Of a DNA stretch of 64,000 nucleotides, positions 54,997 through 64,000 are shown piece by piece. Source of the DNA: an uncultured Aquimarina sp. (GTDB lineage Bacteria > Bacteroidota > Bacteroidia > Flavobacteriales > Flavobacteriaceae); contig CANMLG010000031.1 of assembly GCA_947498765.1 (NCBI GenBank), forward strand, positions 40,009 to 104,008, in the 5' to 3' direction. The notes under the pieces are model-generated. The model had not been told where the DNA came from and did no database searches. It was given only the letters and a program-made list of their open reading frames with translations. Within the stretch, counting starts at the first letter, position 1. The number at the start of each line of letters is the position of its first letter. A program made the position numbers and the translations under genes.

Positions 54997-56928
54997 TTAA
55001 TTTTCTGCTCCAGCATACCCAGAGTTTTGTTTTAATCTTGAATTTAAATCTCTTTCTTGTTGCGGAATTGGTAAACGGTACATATGAGGTTGAAAATTAA
55101 GTCCTGGTATTTCGGGGTTGGTTGCATTCCCGACAACATTAAAAATCAAACCATCTGGAAACTGTCCCGTTCGAGCTCCAAAAATTGAAGGTGGTGCCAA
55201 TGCTATATTTGACACTACTTCTTCCAGTACTCCATTTCTTACCAAATCATCACGCCTATGCCCTTCATAACAAAGTTCTTTTCTGCGCTCTCTTAAAATA
55301 GCGGCTATAGCGTCTCTTTCCGATACTATATTTGTCATATCAACATCAACCGCTAAACCTGCTGTTACTTTAATTGTTGGATCAGCTCTATCCTTGTTAT
55401 TTCCATTCAAGGTCATTCTTAATTCTTCGTCCGTTACAATTCTGTGTACATCAGGATTTATATTCATACGGCTAATATCACCTGGTGTGACACCTCCTCT
55501 TTCATTAAAATCATCTAAGGCAAATGCGCGCCTACGCACTATGTTCACAAATTCCATAGCCTCTGCCAAATCACCTTCCATACCTACTATAGCTTCGGCT
55601 TGCATTAATAATACATCGGCATACCTTAAGTAAGGAAAATCAAAATCTCGGTCACCTACGTTATTGGCATTTGCCGGTAAATCCCTAATATATTTATAGG
55701 TTGACCAAGCACCTATGCGTTCATTTTTTCCAATATCATTAATATCATTAGTTCTATTTACATCTCTAACATTAAAATTGGATACATTAACTAAAAAGCG
55801 TTGATCATTGATCGGCAATGGATATTTAATACCGAAAACCTGAGCAAAATTAGTTGTATCATCTATATCAAAACCATCAAAATAACTTAGAACAAATTCA
55901 TATTGTGTTGATCGTGTAAAAAACGATCCATTAGGCGGACCTGTAAACACCCCAAAAGTATCCCCTAAACTACTTCCGTCTCCTGCTCCATTGCTAACAA
56001 AACCTACACTAAAAATCATTTCGGTATTGCTACTTTCGCTAGCTGGCTGAAATATGTCTTTATAATTTTTCATTAATGAGTATTGCCCACTAACAATTAC
56101 CTCAGAAAATAATCCAGAAGCCTTTGCGTATAATTCTTTTGCTGTATAATTTTCACTAGCCTCTGATAAATTAGCTAGACCTATTTGCTTAGGAAAGTTA
56201 AAACCTTCTTTTATGATATCGTTTTTAATGAACCCTGCAATTTGAAGGTATACCTTACCTAAAAGGGCTTTTGCCGCTAAATTTGATGCCACTGATGCTC
56301 TTCCTAACATAGGATCTGGTAAGTTTTCAATTCCAAAAAGAAGATCTTCTTCAATGGCCTTATATACTTCAGTTGGCGTAGCATTGGTTTTAGGACTTAA
56401 ATCAACATCATTAATATCACTTATAAAATCAGTTTCTAATAATAGTACTGGACGTTCAAATGCTTTTACCAAATTGAAATATAATACCGCCCTTAAAAAA
56501 CGCGCTTGCGATATGGAAGACATAAATTCATCTGCCTCCAACTCTCCAGAATTAAATTTCTGATTTAATAAACCAACACTTCTATTTACAGTAACTATAC
56601 CCTCATAATGGGCACGCCACATCCTTAGGTAATCAATATTTTCGGGTCTAATATTATTAATACGAATTGAAGAGGGATTAAATCGTGGTATAGAAAAAAC
56701 ATCAACTCCAACATCTCCCCAAATAAAAGGATAACCCGAAGCATCAAATACAAATTGTGATCGTAAAGAACTATAAGCTCCTCTTAAAATTAGTTCTGAA
56801 GTTAGATCACTAGTGTCATTTACCGATGTATTTTTCTCTTCTAAATCTCCACACCCGAATAGGGTAAACAAAAATAAAAAACACCCTATTGCAATCGTTT
56901 TTAATTTGTTCATATTTTTAGTATGCAT
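54997..56928 (-). CDS. SusD/RagB-family outer-membrane lipoprotein
   Basis: About 643 residues. The ATG at 56928 is 13 bp after the susC stop; 56913 is an alternative, and an in-frame start at 56997 would overlap susC and is not a signal peptide. Lipobox LFGC. SusD blocks: RAHYEGIVTVNRSV, AKALLGKVYLQIAGF in the TPR-like helices, FPYLRYADVLLMQAEA, and AILRERRKELCYEGHRRDDLVR. It forms the lid over the SusC channel and captures the substrate. Confidence 0.93.
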   Translation of the reverse strand: MHTKNMNKLKTIAIGCFLFLFTLFGCGDLEEKNTSVNDTSDLTSELILRGAYSSLRSQFVFDASGYPFIWGDVGVDVFSIPRFNPSSIRINNIRPENIDYLRMWRAHYEGIVTVNRSVGLLNQKFNSGELEADEFMSSISQARFLRAVLYFNLVKAFERPVLLLETDFISDINDVDLSPKTNATPTEVYKAIEEDLLFGIENLPDPMLGRASVASNLAAKALLGKVYLQIAGFIKNDIIKEGFNFPKQIGLANLSEASENYTAKELYAKASGLFSEVIVSGQYSLMKNYKDIFQPASESSNTEMIFSVGFVSNGAGDGSSLGDTFGVFTGPPNGSFFTRSTQYEFVLSYFDGFDIDDTTNFAQVFGIKYPLPINDQRFLVNVSNFNVRDVNRTNDINDIGKNERIGAWSTYKYIRDLPANANNVGDRDFDFPYLRYADVLLMQAEAIVGMEGDLAEAMEFVNIVRRRAFALDDFNERGGVTPGDISRMNINPDVHRIVTDEELRMTLNGNNKDRADPTIKVTAGLAVDVDMTNIVSERDAIAAILRERRKELCYEGHRRDDLVRNGVLEEVVSNIALAPPSIFGARTGQFPDGLIFNVVGNATNPEIPGLNFQPHMYRLPIPQQERDLNSRLKQNSGYAGAEN

Positions 56929-56941
56929 TTTATATATATTT

Positions 56942-59900
56942 TTAAAAAGTTGCCTTAACTCCAAACCTAAATGATCGCGCTCTGGGGTAGGCGTCAAAAT
57001 CTATTCCAGGGGCCAAGGCATTATTCCCTACACTTACATCTGGATCATAGCCCGAATAGTTACTCCAAACGTAAATATTATCTATGGCTCCATATATTCT
57101 TAATTGGCTTAATGACAAGGATTTTACTAATTTCGAATTCAAACTATACCCTAATGAAATGTTTGCTAAACGCAAATAAGATCCATCTTCCACATAAGTG
57201 TCATCTGACACAATGTTATTAGAGCCTTGAACATCAATTAACCCATTAATACTAGGCACATTTGTGTTTATGTTTGAAGGAGAAAATCTATCGTTTATAA
57301 TGGCTAACTTATTATTATTAGGCAGGTGGCTACGCGTTCCTAAAAATCTATTTTTATTATAAATATCGTTTCCGTAAGACCAATTCATTACAAATGAAAA
57401 ATCGAAATTTTTATAGTTAAATGTATTAGTCAATCCACCAAAATGATCAGCTTGAGTCCGCGCTATAATAGTACGGTCATTCTCATTATCTACAACTCCA
57501 TCACCATCTTGATCTTTATACTTACGTAAACCTGGTCTGTAGCTAGTTACTCCACTAATTCGGGCAACACCTGGCTTTAGTGTGAATGAAGAGGAACTTG
57601 TATCACCATTTTGAACACGTGCCGCGTTACGCACACTGGCAATATCTGCATCAGAATTTGCATTTGCGGTACCTCCTTGCAAATACAAACTGGCTGCTTC
57701 GGCATCGGTTAACCCATCAAATTCAACAAAATCACTATAACGGTATATTCCATCGGATTGATACCCAAAATAGGTCCCAATTTCTTCCCCAGGTCTAATT
57801 AATAAATCTTGATTTACACGTTGCTCAAATGGAGCATTTAATATAAATTGATCATTATTACTTCCTAAATTTTCAATCTTATTTTTACTAAATGTGATAT
57901 TAAAGTTCGTATTCCACGAAAAATCTTTTGCTTTTAGTACTGTAGCATTTAGTGAAAGCTCCAATCCTTTGTTTCTAATTTCGCCCAAATTGGTAAAAAA
58001 TCCAGAAACACGTTGCCCCGACACATTGATAAATAACCCTAAATCGGATGAAGTTGGAAGAAAATACAACAAATCACGTGTTGCTTTTTCAAAATAACTC
58101 GCTTCAATATTTACCCTGTTATTAAATAAGCCTATTTGAGTTCCTAAATCAATAGATTCTGTAGTTTCCCAAGTAAGCGCCCTATTACTTAATCGAGTAA
58201 CTACGCCTCCATTTACTGGATTAATGCTTACTGCCTCTCGAGCTATTCCAAAAGGAATACGATCATTACCCGTAATACCATAACTTGCTTTAAATTCTAA
58301 ATTACTTACTACTGGTGCTAATGGTTTTAAAAACTCTTCTTTAGATGCTATCCATTTCCCTCCAAGTGCATAAAAATATCCCGTTTGGCTTCCTGGTAAA
58401 AATCGAGATGACTTATCTACTCTTACGGTAGAGTTCAAAAAGTATTTCCATTTATAATTATATCTAGCTCTAAAAAAACCAGACTTTAATGTACTGTTAT
58501 TTATTCCACTCGATGTTTGATCTGGTGTACCCTCTCCTAAATTATCCACATTCACCGAATTTGTACTAAATTCAATAGTCCTTGAACCTCTAAACTCAAA
58601 AGTATTAAACCATTGGTTAGCACCTAATTCTGTCGTAAAATTATGTTGTCCAATCTTAAAATCGTATTGTAGTTTATTTTCATTTACTAGAGTAAAACCT
58701 TGATTATTACTTGTAAAAGCAATTCCGTTAGAAAATCTTCCAAAACCAAAATCCCTATTAAAAAAAGCTTTTCCACTATTAATAAAAAAGCGTCCTCCTA
58801 GACTAGTTGTTAACTTTAATTTAGGTAAAATTTCATAAGTCAACCGTGTATTAAATCTACCACTTGTAGCAGTTTGCACATTTGTATTGTCCGAAATTAA
58901 TCGATTAGGGTTAGGTACAATTCTACCATCAATTTCTTCAATCAATCCAGATTCTTCACTAATTACTATATTAATATCTTCTCCACTATCTCTATCTCTA
59001 AACCTGATATCTGTTCTTCCTTGTACGGGTTGAGCTATGGCTAAATTTGTAATAATACCACTACGTTGTGTCCCTGTACTTCCTTCACTTGCAGCCGTAA
59101 CAACTCCATTTCGTTTTACAAATGCTGCATTTAAGTCTATATCAAATTTTAATTTGTCATTTACTGTACTCGAGCTTCTTAGGTTTACAGCATGTCTTTC
59201 AAAATCGGATTGCTTGATTACTCCTTCTTGATTAGTATAACTATAATTACCTGCATACGTAAATTTATCAGTACCTCCTTGTACATTTAAAGAATACTTT
59301 CTTAACTGTGCATCTCTAAAAATTTGATCTCTCCAATCATTTACCACCAACCTAGGATCATCAAACCTAAGTGTATTACCAGCATTGTCTCTATAAATTA
59401 ATGCAGTAGCATTAAAATTACCTCTATCATTTAGCACATATGGATTAGCATCATTATAAAAATTTATATATTCCTGCGGACTCAAAAAATCAACATGCCT
59501 TCCTATACGTTGTATACCTACTATAGATTCAAAACTCAGTTTAGGTTTATCCTTTGTACCCGACTTTGTTGTAATTAAAACCACTCCATTAGCTCCACGT
59601 GTTCCGTATACAGCTGTTGCCGAAGCATCTTTTAATATGGTAATTGACTCAATTGTAGAAGGATCTAAATCAGCCAACGGACTTGAAAAACTATTTCCTA
59701 AACCTACACTGGTACCAATAGAGTTACCACCCCCTTCTGTTATAATAGGCTGACCATCTATTACATATAAAGGATCCGCGTTAGCTAAAAGCGATGTTGT
59801 TCCTCTTACTCTAACCTTCAACCCTGATCCTGGTCCTCCTTCAGAAGAAATTACTTGTACTCCAGGAGCTTTCGCCTGTAATGCCTGCTCAAATGAAACA

Positions 59901-60319
59901 GCTTGTACTTTATCAATATCTTCTGATTTTAATGACACAACAGCCCCTGTTAATTCTTCTTTTTTCGAAGTACCATAACCAATTACAATTACCTCATCTA
60001 ATTGATTTACATCTTCAATTAAATTGACATTGATGTTTTTATTTTCTTTTACTTTTACTTCTAGATTTTCGTAACCTATATAGGAAAACTTTAAAATATC
60101 ACCTTGGTTTGCATTAATGAGATATTGGCCATCAAAATCAGTTACCACTCCTTTATTTGTTCCTTTAATAATAATTGAAACTCCTGGCAAGGGAATATCA
60201 TCGCTAGAAACTACTCCCTGAATTGTTATTGATTGTGCCTGGACAATACCATAACTCAACAACAAAAATAGTAACCCTAAAAATCGAGATTCCTTTGTAC
60301 TATGTAGACTTTTAATCAT
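56942..60319 (-). CDS. SusC/RagA-family TonB-dependent receptor
   Basis: 1125 residues. Signal peptide ends near YGIVQAQ. The N-terminal carboxypeptidase-regulatory-like domain starts ITIQGVVSSDDIPLPGVSI. The SusC signature, with TonB box, is DEVIVIGYGTSKKEELTGAV. The plug domain has VRVRGTTSLLANADPLYVIDG and ITILKDASATAVYGTRGANG. A 22-strand barrel ends in FRFGVKATF. With the SusD partner it imports oligosaccharides or peptides using TonB energy. First gene of a four-gene operon; no ECF-sigma/anti-sigma or hybrid two-component regulator lies next to it. Confidence 0.95.
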   Translation of the reverse strand: MIKSLHSTKESRFLGLLFLLLSYGIVQAQSITIQGVVSSDDIPLPGVSIIIKGTNKGVVTDFDGQYLINANQGDILKFSYIGYENLEVKVKENKNINVNLIEDVNQLDEVIVIGYGTSKKEELTGAVVSLKSEDIDKVQAVSFEQALQAKAPGVQVISSEGGPGSGLKVRVRGTTSLLANADPLYVIDGQPIITEGGGNSIGTSVGLGNSFSSPLADLDPSTIESITILKDASATAVYGTRGANGVVLITTKSGTKDKPKLSFESIVGIQRIGRHVDFLSPQEYINFYNDANPYVLNDRGNFNATALIYRDNAGNTLRFDDPRLVVNDWRDQIFRDAQLRKYSLNVQGGTDKFTYAGNYSYTNQEGVIKQSDFERHAVNLRSSSTVNDKLKFDIDLNAAFVKRNGVVTAASEGSTGTQRSGIITNLAIAQPVQGRTDIRFRDRDSGEDINIVISEESGLIEEIDGRIVPNPNRLISDNTNVQTATSGRFNTRLTYEILPKLKLTTSLGGRFFINSGKAFFNRDFGFGRFSNGIAFTSNNQGFTLVNENKLQYDFKIGQHNFTTELGANQWFNTFEFRGSRTIEFSTNSVNVDNLGEGTPDQTSSGINNSTLKSGFFRARYNYKWKYFLNSTVRVDKSSRFLPGSQTGYFYALGGKWIASKEEFLKPLAPVVSNLEFKASYGITGNDRIPFGIAREAVSINPVNGGVVTRLSNRALTWETTESIDLGTQIGLFNNRVNIEASYFEKATRDLLYFLPTSSDLGLFINVSGQRVSGFFTNLGEIRNKGLELSLNATVLKAKDFSWNTNFNITFSKNKIENLGSNNDQFILNAPFEQRVNQDLLIRPGEEIGTYFGYQSDGIYRYSDFVEFDGLTDAEAASLYLQGGTANANSDADIASVRNAARVQNGDTSSSSFTLKPGVARISGVTSYRPGLRKYKDQDGDGVVDNENDRTIIARTQADHFGGLTNTFNYKNFDFSFVMNWSYGNDIYNKNRFLGTRSHLPNNNKLAIINDRFSPSNINTNVPSINGLIDVQGSNNIVSDDTYVEDGSYLRLANISLGYSLNSKLVKSLSLSQLRIYGAIDNIYVWSNYSGYDPDVSVGNNALAPGIDFDAYPRARSFRFGVKATF

Positions 60320-60716
60320 TGGCTTGTTTAGCTTTTAACATTTTTTTAAAATTAAAAAACACTAACAAACTAATGACTTACAGATGTTTATATAGATACT
60401 TCAAATGTTCAAAAGACCAACTATTAGAATTCTTTATTGAAAAAGGTTTTTTTAAACATTTGTTGCAAACAGAAAAATCTTACAAAAAAGAGAATATAAA
60501 ACAATTGATGAGCTTGTATATAGCACAAACATTACAAATAAAGCTATTATTAAAAATCAAATAAAAATCCATATATAAAACAAATGATTCATTTTTTTTA
60601 CAAAAAAAATAGCATTTACACAAAAAAACCCACAACACAATACAAAAATCAGCGATAACGATATATTAATATTGTTACTTTTCTTTAGTTTTTTTTTAAA
60701 GGAAGAATGGATGGAA
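60320..60716. other. intergenic region upstream of susC
   Basis: 397 bp. It holds an imperfect palindrome TAACGATAT-ATTA-ATATTGTTA at 60656-60677 (one mismatch). I found no strict TAnnTTTG element for susC, which suggests an activator- or ECF-sigma-dependent promoter. A 63-codon plus-strand ORF (60373-60564) reads like chance AT-rich sequence. Confidence 0.5.
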
Positions 60717-61277
60717 TTACTTTATTAATTCAACATCAACTATAACCTCAACTGCTTCTGCAATTTTATAGAACATTAATGAAGGTATTTTGATATTAAA
60801 ATCTTGTAGCAATAACTTAAAGCGAGATATTAACTTATAGCCACCTTCCTTTTTCATCAATGTTATAGGAATAGTAAGTTCTTTTTCAATTCCATGAATT
60901 ACAAAAACTCCTTGGACATCAAACAATGCATCTCCTTTAAGATCTAAATCATCTATTTTAGCTTTAAAACTTGCTGTCGGATATTGATCACTTTCCATAT
61001 AATTTTCATTAAAATGCTCTTGCATTAATGAATTTGGAAAAATAAAATCCTCTATTTGCAATAAACCAACTATAGCCCCATCACTTAGTCTTAAAACAGT
61101 TTTTAATTTTTTGTTTTTTGCGTGTATAGGCTCTAACGCAGTTTTTGCTGCATTAAATATAATAGTACCAGAATCTGTTTTGTAAATTTCCTGTGCAAAA
61201 AGTGTAGAAATGTTTACAGAAAGAAATACAAAAATAAATAGAAAACCCAGTTTGTTATTTTTCCAATTTACCATCAT
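60717..61277 (-). CDS. YceI-family secreted protein
   Basis: About 186 residues from the ATG at 61277, with longer (61298) and one-codon-shorter starts possible. Signal peptide ends near ISTLFAQ. YceI core: MQEHFNENYMESDQYPTASF, followed by IHGIEKELTIPITL. YceI proteins are lipocalin-like periplasmic carriers that bind polyisoprenoids or similar lipids. Its start lies inside the 3' end of the cytochrome gene (22-bp overlap), so translation is coupled. Confidence 0.88.
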   Translation of the reverse strand: MMVNWKNNKLGFLFIFVFLSVNISTLFAQEIYKTDSGTIIFNAAKTALEPIHAKNKKLKTVLRLSDGAIVGLLQIEDFIFPNSLMQEHFNENYMESDQYPTASFKAKIDDLDLKGDALFDVQGVFVIHGIEKELTIPITLMKKEGGYKLISRFKLLLQDFNIKIPSLMFYKIAEAVEVIVDVELIK

Positions 61278-61623
61278 CAATCCATTGTTCAAAGGCACTT
61301 ATAAATGAAGCTGATAATGCGCCTTCGGATGCTGGTGGCATCGTTCCATTACTCATTCGAGCTAACATACGATCAGCATTGGCATTTACTTGATCAAAAG
61401 TAACAAAAATAGCACTAGCTGGGGCGCCAAATCTAGGTGTTGTACCATGGCATTTAGAACATCTTCCTTCAATTAAAGTTGATATATCTTTTTCAAAAGT
61501 AAGGGGTACTTCCGAAACAGGCATTCCGCCATTATCAGGAACATCTTGTAAATCCTCCTCACTATCACCACTACAACTAATTAATAAAAAAGCACCTATA
61601 ATTGTATAACTCAGTAGTTTCAT
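61255..61623 (-). CDS. c-type cytochrome lipoprotein
   Basis: About 122 residues from the ATG at 61623 (five codons shorter than the longest frame). Lipobox LISC (Cys17). One haem site, CSKCH in LIEGRCSKCHGTTPRFG, with a probable axial Met in LARMSNGTMPPAS. It fits the single-domain cytochromes anchored outside the membrane. Paired with YceI downstream and diverging from the DUF5777 gene. Confidence 0.88.
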   Translation of the reverse strand: MKLLSYTIIGAFLLISCSGDSEEDLQDVPDNGGMPVSEVPLTFEKDISTLIEGRCSKCHGTTPRFGAPASAIFVTFDQVNANADRMLARMSNGTMPPASEGALSASFISAFEQWIDDGKLEK

Positions 61624-61689
61624 AGTATTTTGTATCAAAATGTTAAGTTTTAGTCAATAACGACGACTTATCCTTACAAACTAATTACT

Positions 61690-62577
61690 ATGAAATTTAT
61701 TGTATTTATACTATGCATCGCCATTAGTACACAGTCTTTTGCACAAGATGATCTTTTACAATCGTTAGAATCTTCCACCGATGTTTCAAAACAAACATCA
61801 ATTTTGTCAACATTCAAAAGTTATAAACTTATCAATTTTGAAACCACTAAACTTGTTCCTAAACAGCATTTAGATTTTATAATTGCGCATCGTTTTGGCA
61901 CTGTTAAAAATGGGATCGATGATCTTTTTGGTTTGGATCAAGCATCGACAAGGATACAGTTTATTTATGGATTAACTAAGGCTATAAATATTAGCTTTTC
62001 GCGAAGTAAATTTGGAAAAACTTATGATCTTGCTACTAAATACAGGCTAAAAGCTCAACAAAAAAATGGCTTCCCATTTAGTGTAGTAGGCTATAATCTA
62101 ATTGCTATTGACACCGAATTAGACAAGGAGCTATCTGTTCTGCCCAAGCTAGAATTTGAAAACCGCTTACGCTATGCCAATCAACTTATAGTATCGCATA
62201 AGTTTAGCTCCAAGCTTTCCCTGGAAGTAATTCCCACTTTTTTTTATGATGGACTGGTCAGAAACCCCAAACAAGACAATGCTCAATTTGCGATCGGTAT
62301 GGGAGGAAAATATCAATTAACAAAACGCTTTGGTATTATTATGGATTATGGTGCTCATCTGAATAGAGCCAGTAATTCAAGATTTAGAGATCCCTTATCA
62401 ATTGGTGTTGAAATAGAAACTGGAGGCCATGTTTTTCAGCTTCATTTTTCAAATGCACAAGGCATGTTTGAAAATGCTTTTTTAGCTAATGCTACTGGAG
62501 ATTGGAGTGACGGAGATTTCTTTTTTGGTTTTAATCTACATCGTGATTTTAATTTTAGTCGAAAATCAAAAAAATAA
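61690..62577 (+). CDS. DUF5777 outer-membrane beta-barrel protein
   Basis: 295 residues. Signal peptide ends near TQSFAQ (residue 18). The rest alternates polar and hydrophobic residues with aromatic ends: LDFIIAHRFGTVKNGIDDLFGLDQAS, INISFSRSKFGKTYDLATKYRL, HVFQLHFSNAQG. This matches the DUF5777 barrel family, often found with a cytochrome and YceI protein as here. Diverges from the cytochrome gene with a 66-bp gap. Function unknown. Confidence 0.85.
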   Translation: MKFIVFILCIAISTQSFAQDDLLQSLESSTDVSKQTSILSTFKSYKLINFETTKLVPKQHLDFIIAHRFGTVKNGIDDLFGLDQASTRIQFIYGLTKAINISFSRSKFGKTYDLATKYRLKAQQKNGFPFSVVGYNLIAIDTELDKELSVLPKLEFENRLRYANQLIVSHKFSSKLSLEVIPTFFYDGLVRNPKQDNAQFAIGMGGKYQLTKRFGIIMDYGAHLNRASNSRFRDPLSIGVEIETGGHVFQLHFSNAQGMFENAFLANATGDWSDGDFFFGFNLHRDFNFSRKSKK

Positions 62578-62728
62578 CTATATCAACTTTAATCTACATT
62601 ACAAATTAAAACCTCGTTCTATAAATATAAAGTACAACCAATACAATACAATCTAACCTTTATATTTAAAGCAAAGTAAGCCGTAATCTGTTTTCTAACA
62701 CTCAAAAATAGCTTTAACTAGCCTTTAT

Positions 62729-63289
62729 TTAAATAACACGTTCAAACAATGCTTTTGCTGTAGCAATAGGCCATTTTTTTTTATGTATAAAACTTTCCGA
62801 TATAGCCCCTTCAAACATTATATAAAGTTGCTTTGAAAGCATTTTACACTCTCCTTCTATTAAATCTGATTTATTAACAGTAATTAATGTTTCTAAAAAA
62901 TTCAAGAAATTCTCTTTATGCTTTTGTATTGAAGACAATAACATATAATTCTCTTCAGGAATATCAGATAATATTTTAATACGAAAACAACCACCAAATT
63001 CTTGTGAATCATATAATGATTCTAAAAAATCAAAAACACTAATGATTCTTTTATTCCCCAAAGGCTTTGTTTCTAAAAAATTACTCAAATCCAATAAAAA
63101 TTTTTCGTTTTTCTGTGCTAAAAAAGCAATACAAATGGCTTCTTTAGATTCAAAATTTGCATGCAAATCCGTTTCCGTAACTTCTGCCTTTTCAATAATT
63201 TGATTAACGCAAGTTCCCGAATAACCGTTTTTATAAAACAGTTTCGAAGAAATTTCTAAAATATGTTGTTTTATCTCTAAGGGGTCCAT
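62729..63289 (-). CDS. TetR/AcrR-family transcriptional regulator
   Basis: 186 residues. N-terminal HTH: ISSKLFYKNGYSGTCVNQII followed by ADLH-type recognition in EVTETDLHANFESKEAI, though the usual aromatic after the recognition helix is changed. The remaining helical ligand domain contains a Cys in GGCFRIKIL. It might control the YceI/cytochrome/DUF5777 genes or something unlinked. Confidence 0.9.
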   Translation of the reverse strand: MDPLEIKQHILEISSKLFYKNGYSGTCVNQIIEKAEVTETDLHANFESKEAICIAFLAQKNEKFLLDLSNFLETKPLGNKRIISVFDFLESLYDSQEFGGCFRIKILSDIPEENYMLLSSIQKHKENFLNFLETLITVNKSDLIEGECKMLSKQLYIMFEGAISESFIHKKKWPIATAKALFERVI

Positions 63290-63451
63290 AATACTAATAT
63301 AAATAAAAAGCTATAAGAATTGTCTTTTAAAATTTACAAACATTACAGCTTTTTCTAAAATTAACATTATATCATAAATCAATATTTTATATAATTACAA
63401 TATAAAAAATAGCATTGTAGAATATACATTATGCAAACTAACTTAAAAAGT

Positions 63452-63459
63452 TATTTTTG
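63452..63459 (+). promoter_or_regulatory. -7 promoter element of the RNA methyltransferase gene
   Basis: TATTTTTG, 14 bp before the ATG. It fits TAnnTTTG and would give a leader of only about 8 nt. Confidence 0.45.
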
Positions 63460-63473
63460 TACAAAAATTTGAT

Positions 63474-63935
63474 ATGAGCACAAACAACCTTGAAAACGAA
63501 TTTTTTGGTATTGGCATTCAAAATGGTAAAACTCCAGAAAATTTAGGAGTACTTTGGCGAAGCGCTCAAAATATGGGTGCAAGTTTCATTTTTACTATTG
63601 GCAATCGCTATGCTAAACAAGCTTGCGACACCCATAATGCAGTTAAATCTATGCCTTATTACCATTACGACACTTTTGATGATTTTTTTAAAAATTTACC
63701 TAAAGGAGTACGTTTAGTTGGTGTAGAACTTGACGAAACTGCTAAAGATTTAGAAACTTTTAAGCACCCCAGACGATGCGCCTATTTACTAGGAGCCGAA
63801 GATCATGGACTTTCTAAAAAGGCTATTGAAAAATCTCATTTTTTAATCAAATTCAAATCAACACTAAGCCTTAATGTAGCTGTTGCAGGTAGTATCATCA
63901 TGTATGATAGAGGTATTGACAAAGTTAGATGTTAG
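63474..63935 (+). CDS. SpoU/TrmH-family RNA 2'-O-methyltransferase
   Basis: 153 residues, a minimal SPOUT-fold enzyme. Motif 1 GKTPENLGVLWRSAQNMGAS carries the conserved Asn and Arg. YLLGAEDHGLS is motif 2 (SAM-binding knot), and LNVAVAGSIIMYDR is motif 3. The last codons, KVRC and the stop, are already inside the heptamer repeat at 63924, so the natural C-terminus may have been altered by repeat insertion or growth. Target RNA not known. Confidence 0.9.
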   Translation: MSTNNLENEFFGIGIQNGKTPENLGVLWRSAQNMGASFIFTIGNRYAKQACDTHNAVKSMPYYHYDTFDDFFKNLPKGVRLVGVELDETAKDLETFKHPRRCAYLLGAEDHGLSKKAIEKSHFLIKFKSTLSLNVAVAGSIIMYDRGIDKVRC

Positions 63936-64000
63936 ATGTTAGATGTTAGATGTTAGATGTTAGATGTTAGATGTTAGATGTTAGATGTTAGATGTTAGAT
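63924..64000. repeat. heptanucleotide tandem repeat (GTTAGAT)n
   Basis: Eleven perfect, uninterrupted copies of GTTAGAT fill 63924-64000 and run to the window edge, so the true copy number is unknown. The first two copies encode the last residues and stop codon of the RNA methyltransferase. Confidence 0.97.

Noticed and set aside
60319-60564. 81-codon plus-strand ORF upstream of susC
   Set aside because: It starts with TTG, overlaps the susC start, and is rich in Lys, Leu, Ile and Phe as expected of random AT-rich DNA; no motif or promoter supports it.
1-64000. Search for CRISPR arrays, tRNA/rRNA genes, insertion sequences, integrases and phage genes
   Set aside because: None was seen by eye; the only tandem array is the heptamer repeat, and all long ORFs were assigned to chromosomal-type genes.

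Overview
The window is AT-rich DNA from a member of the Bacteroidota, almost certainly a marine or aquatic Flavobacteriaceae. The evidence is the type IX secretion (T9SS) sorting domains of types A and B, the gliding lipoprotein GldH, a SusC/SusD pair, lipobox lipoproteins, and promoters of the Bacteroidota TTG-N16-19-TAnnTTTG type with very little Shine-Dalgarno signal. Gene density is normal for a chromosome. I saw no phage, insertion sequence, CRISPR array, tRNA or rRNA.

Layout. 1-7.5 kb: the end of an alpha-2-macroglobulin gene, a BLUF blue-light sensor, the tetrapyrrole operon hemA-C-D-E-F (minus strand) and a divergent AraC regulator. 7.7-13.8 kb: a T9SS type B surface protein, a serine hydrolase, a 3'-5' exonuclease and a fused two-ATPase ABC protein. 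13.8-18.3 kb: a candidate small ORF, the CoA-transferase subunits split by a 1-Cys peroxiredoxin, and a secreted beta-helix/fascin-like T9SS protein. 18.7-24.3 kb: PBP1A, gldH, ricT and trhO. 24.4-27.5 kb: two tandemly duplicated modular lipoproteins of a family I do not recognise. 27.6-33.4 kb: recA, then a seven-gene minus-strand operon of small metabolic and repair-type proteins behind a good promoter, with an apparent ATT start in its first gene. 33.5-37.9 kb: SDR, amine-oxidase-like flavoprotein, AraC regulator, TPMT-like methyltransferase and a Dph6-like ATPase.

38.0-52.2 kb contains the most distinctive system: an arsenosugar biosynthesis locus. It has arsM (arsenite methyltransferase), arsS (radical SAM), a purine nucleoside phosphorylase, two family-specific glycosyltransferases, a DUF547 protein and an AhpD-like protein. 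A likely redox partner pair (FAD oxidoreductase plus membrane polyferredoxin) lies a few kb away. Between them are a short BamA/TamA-like barrel, a ricin-type T9SS protein and a five-repeat lipoprotein.

52.5-60.3 kb: a third, single-domain copy of the modular lipoprotein family, then a susC-susD-lipoprotein-FAS1 lipoprotein operon without a recognisable enzyme. 60.7-64 kb: a YceI/cytochrome c/DUF5777 trio, a TetR regulator and an RNA methyltransferase whose 3' end runs into a perfect heptanucleotide tandem repeat continuing past the window edge.

Functions were assigned by reading motifs and recalling families; no database search was run. Coordinates of short sites were counted by hand and may be off by a base.
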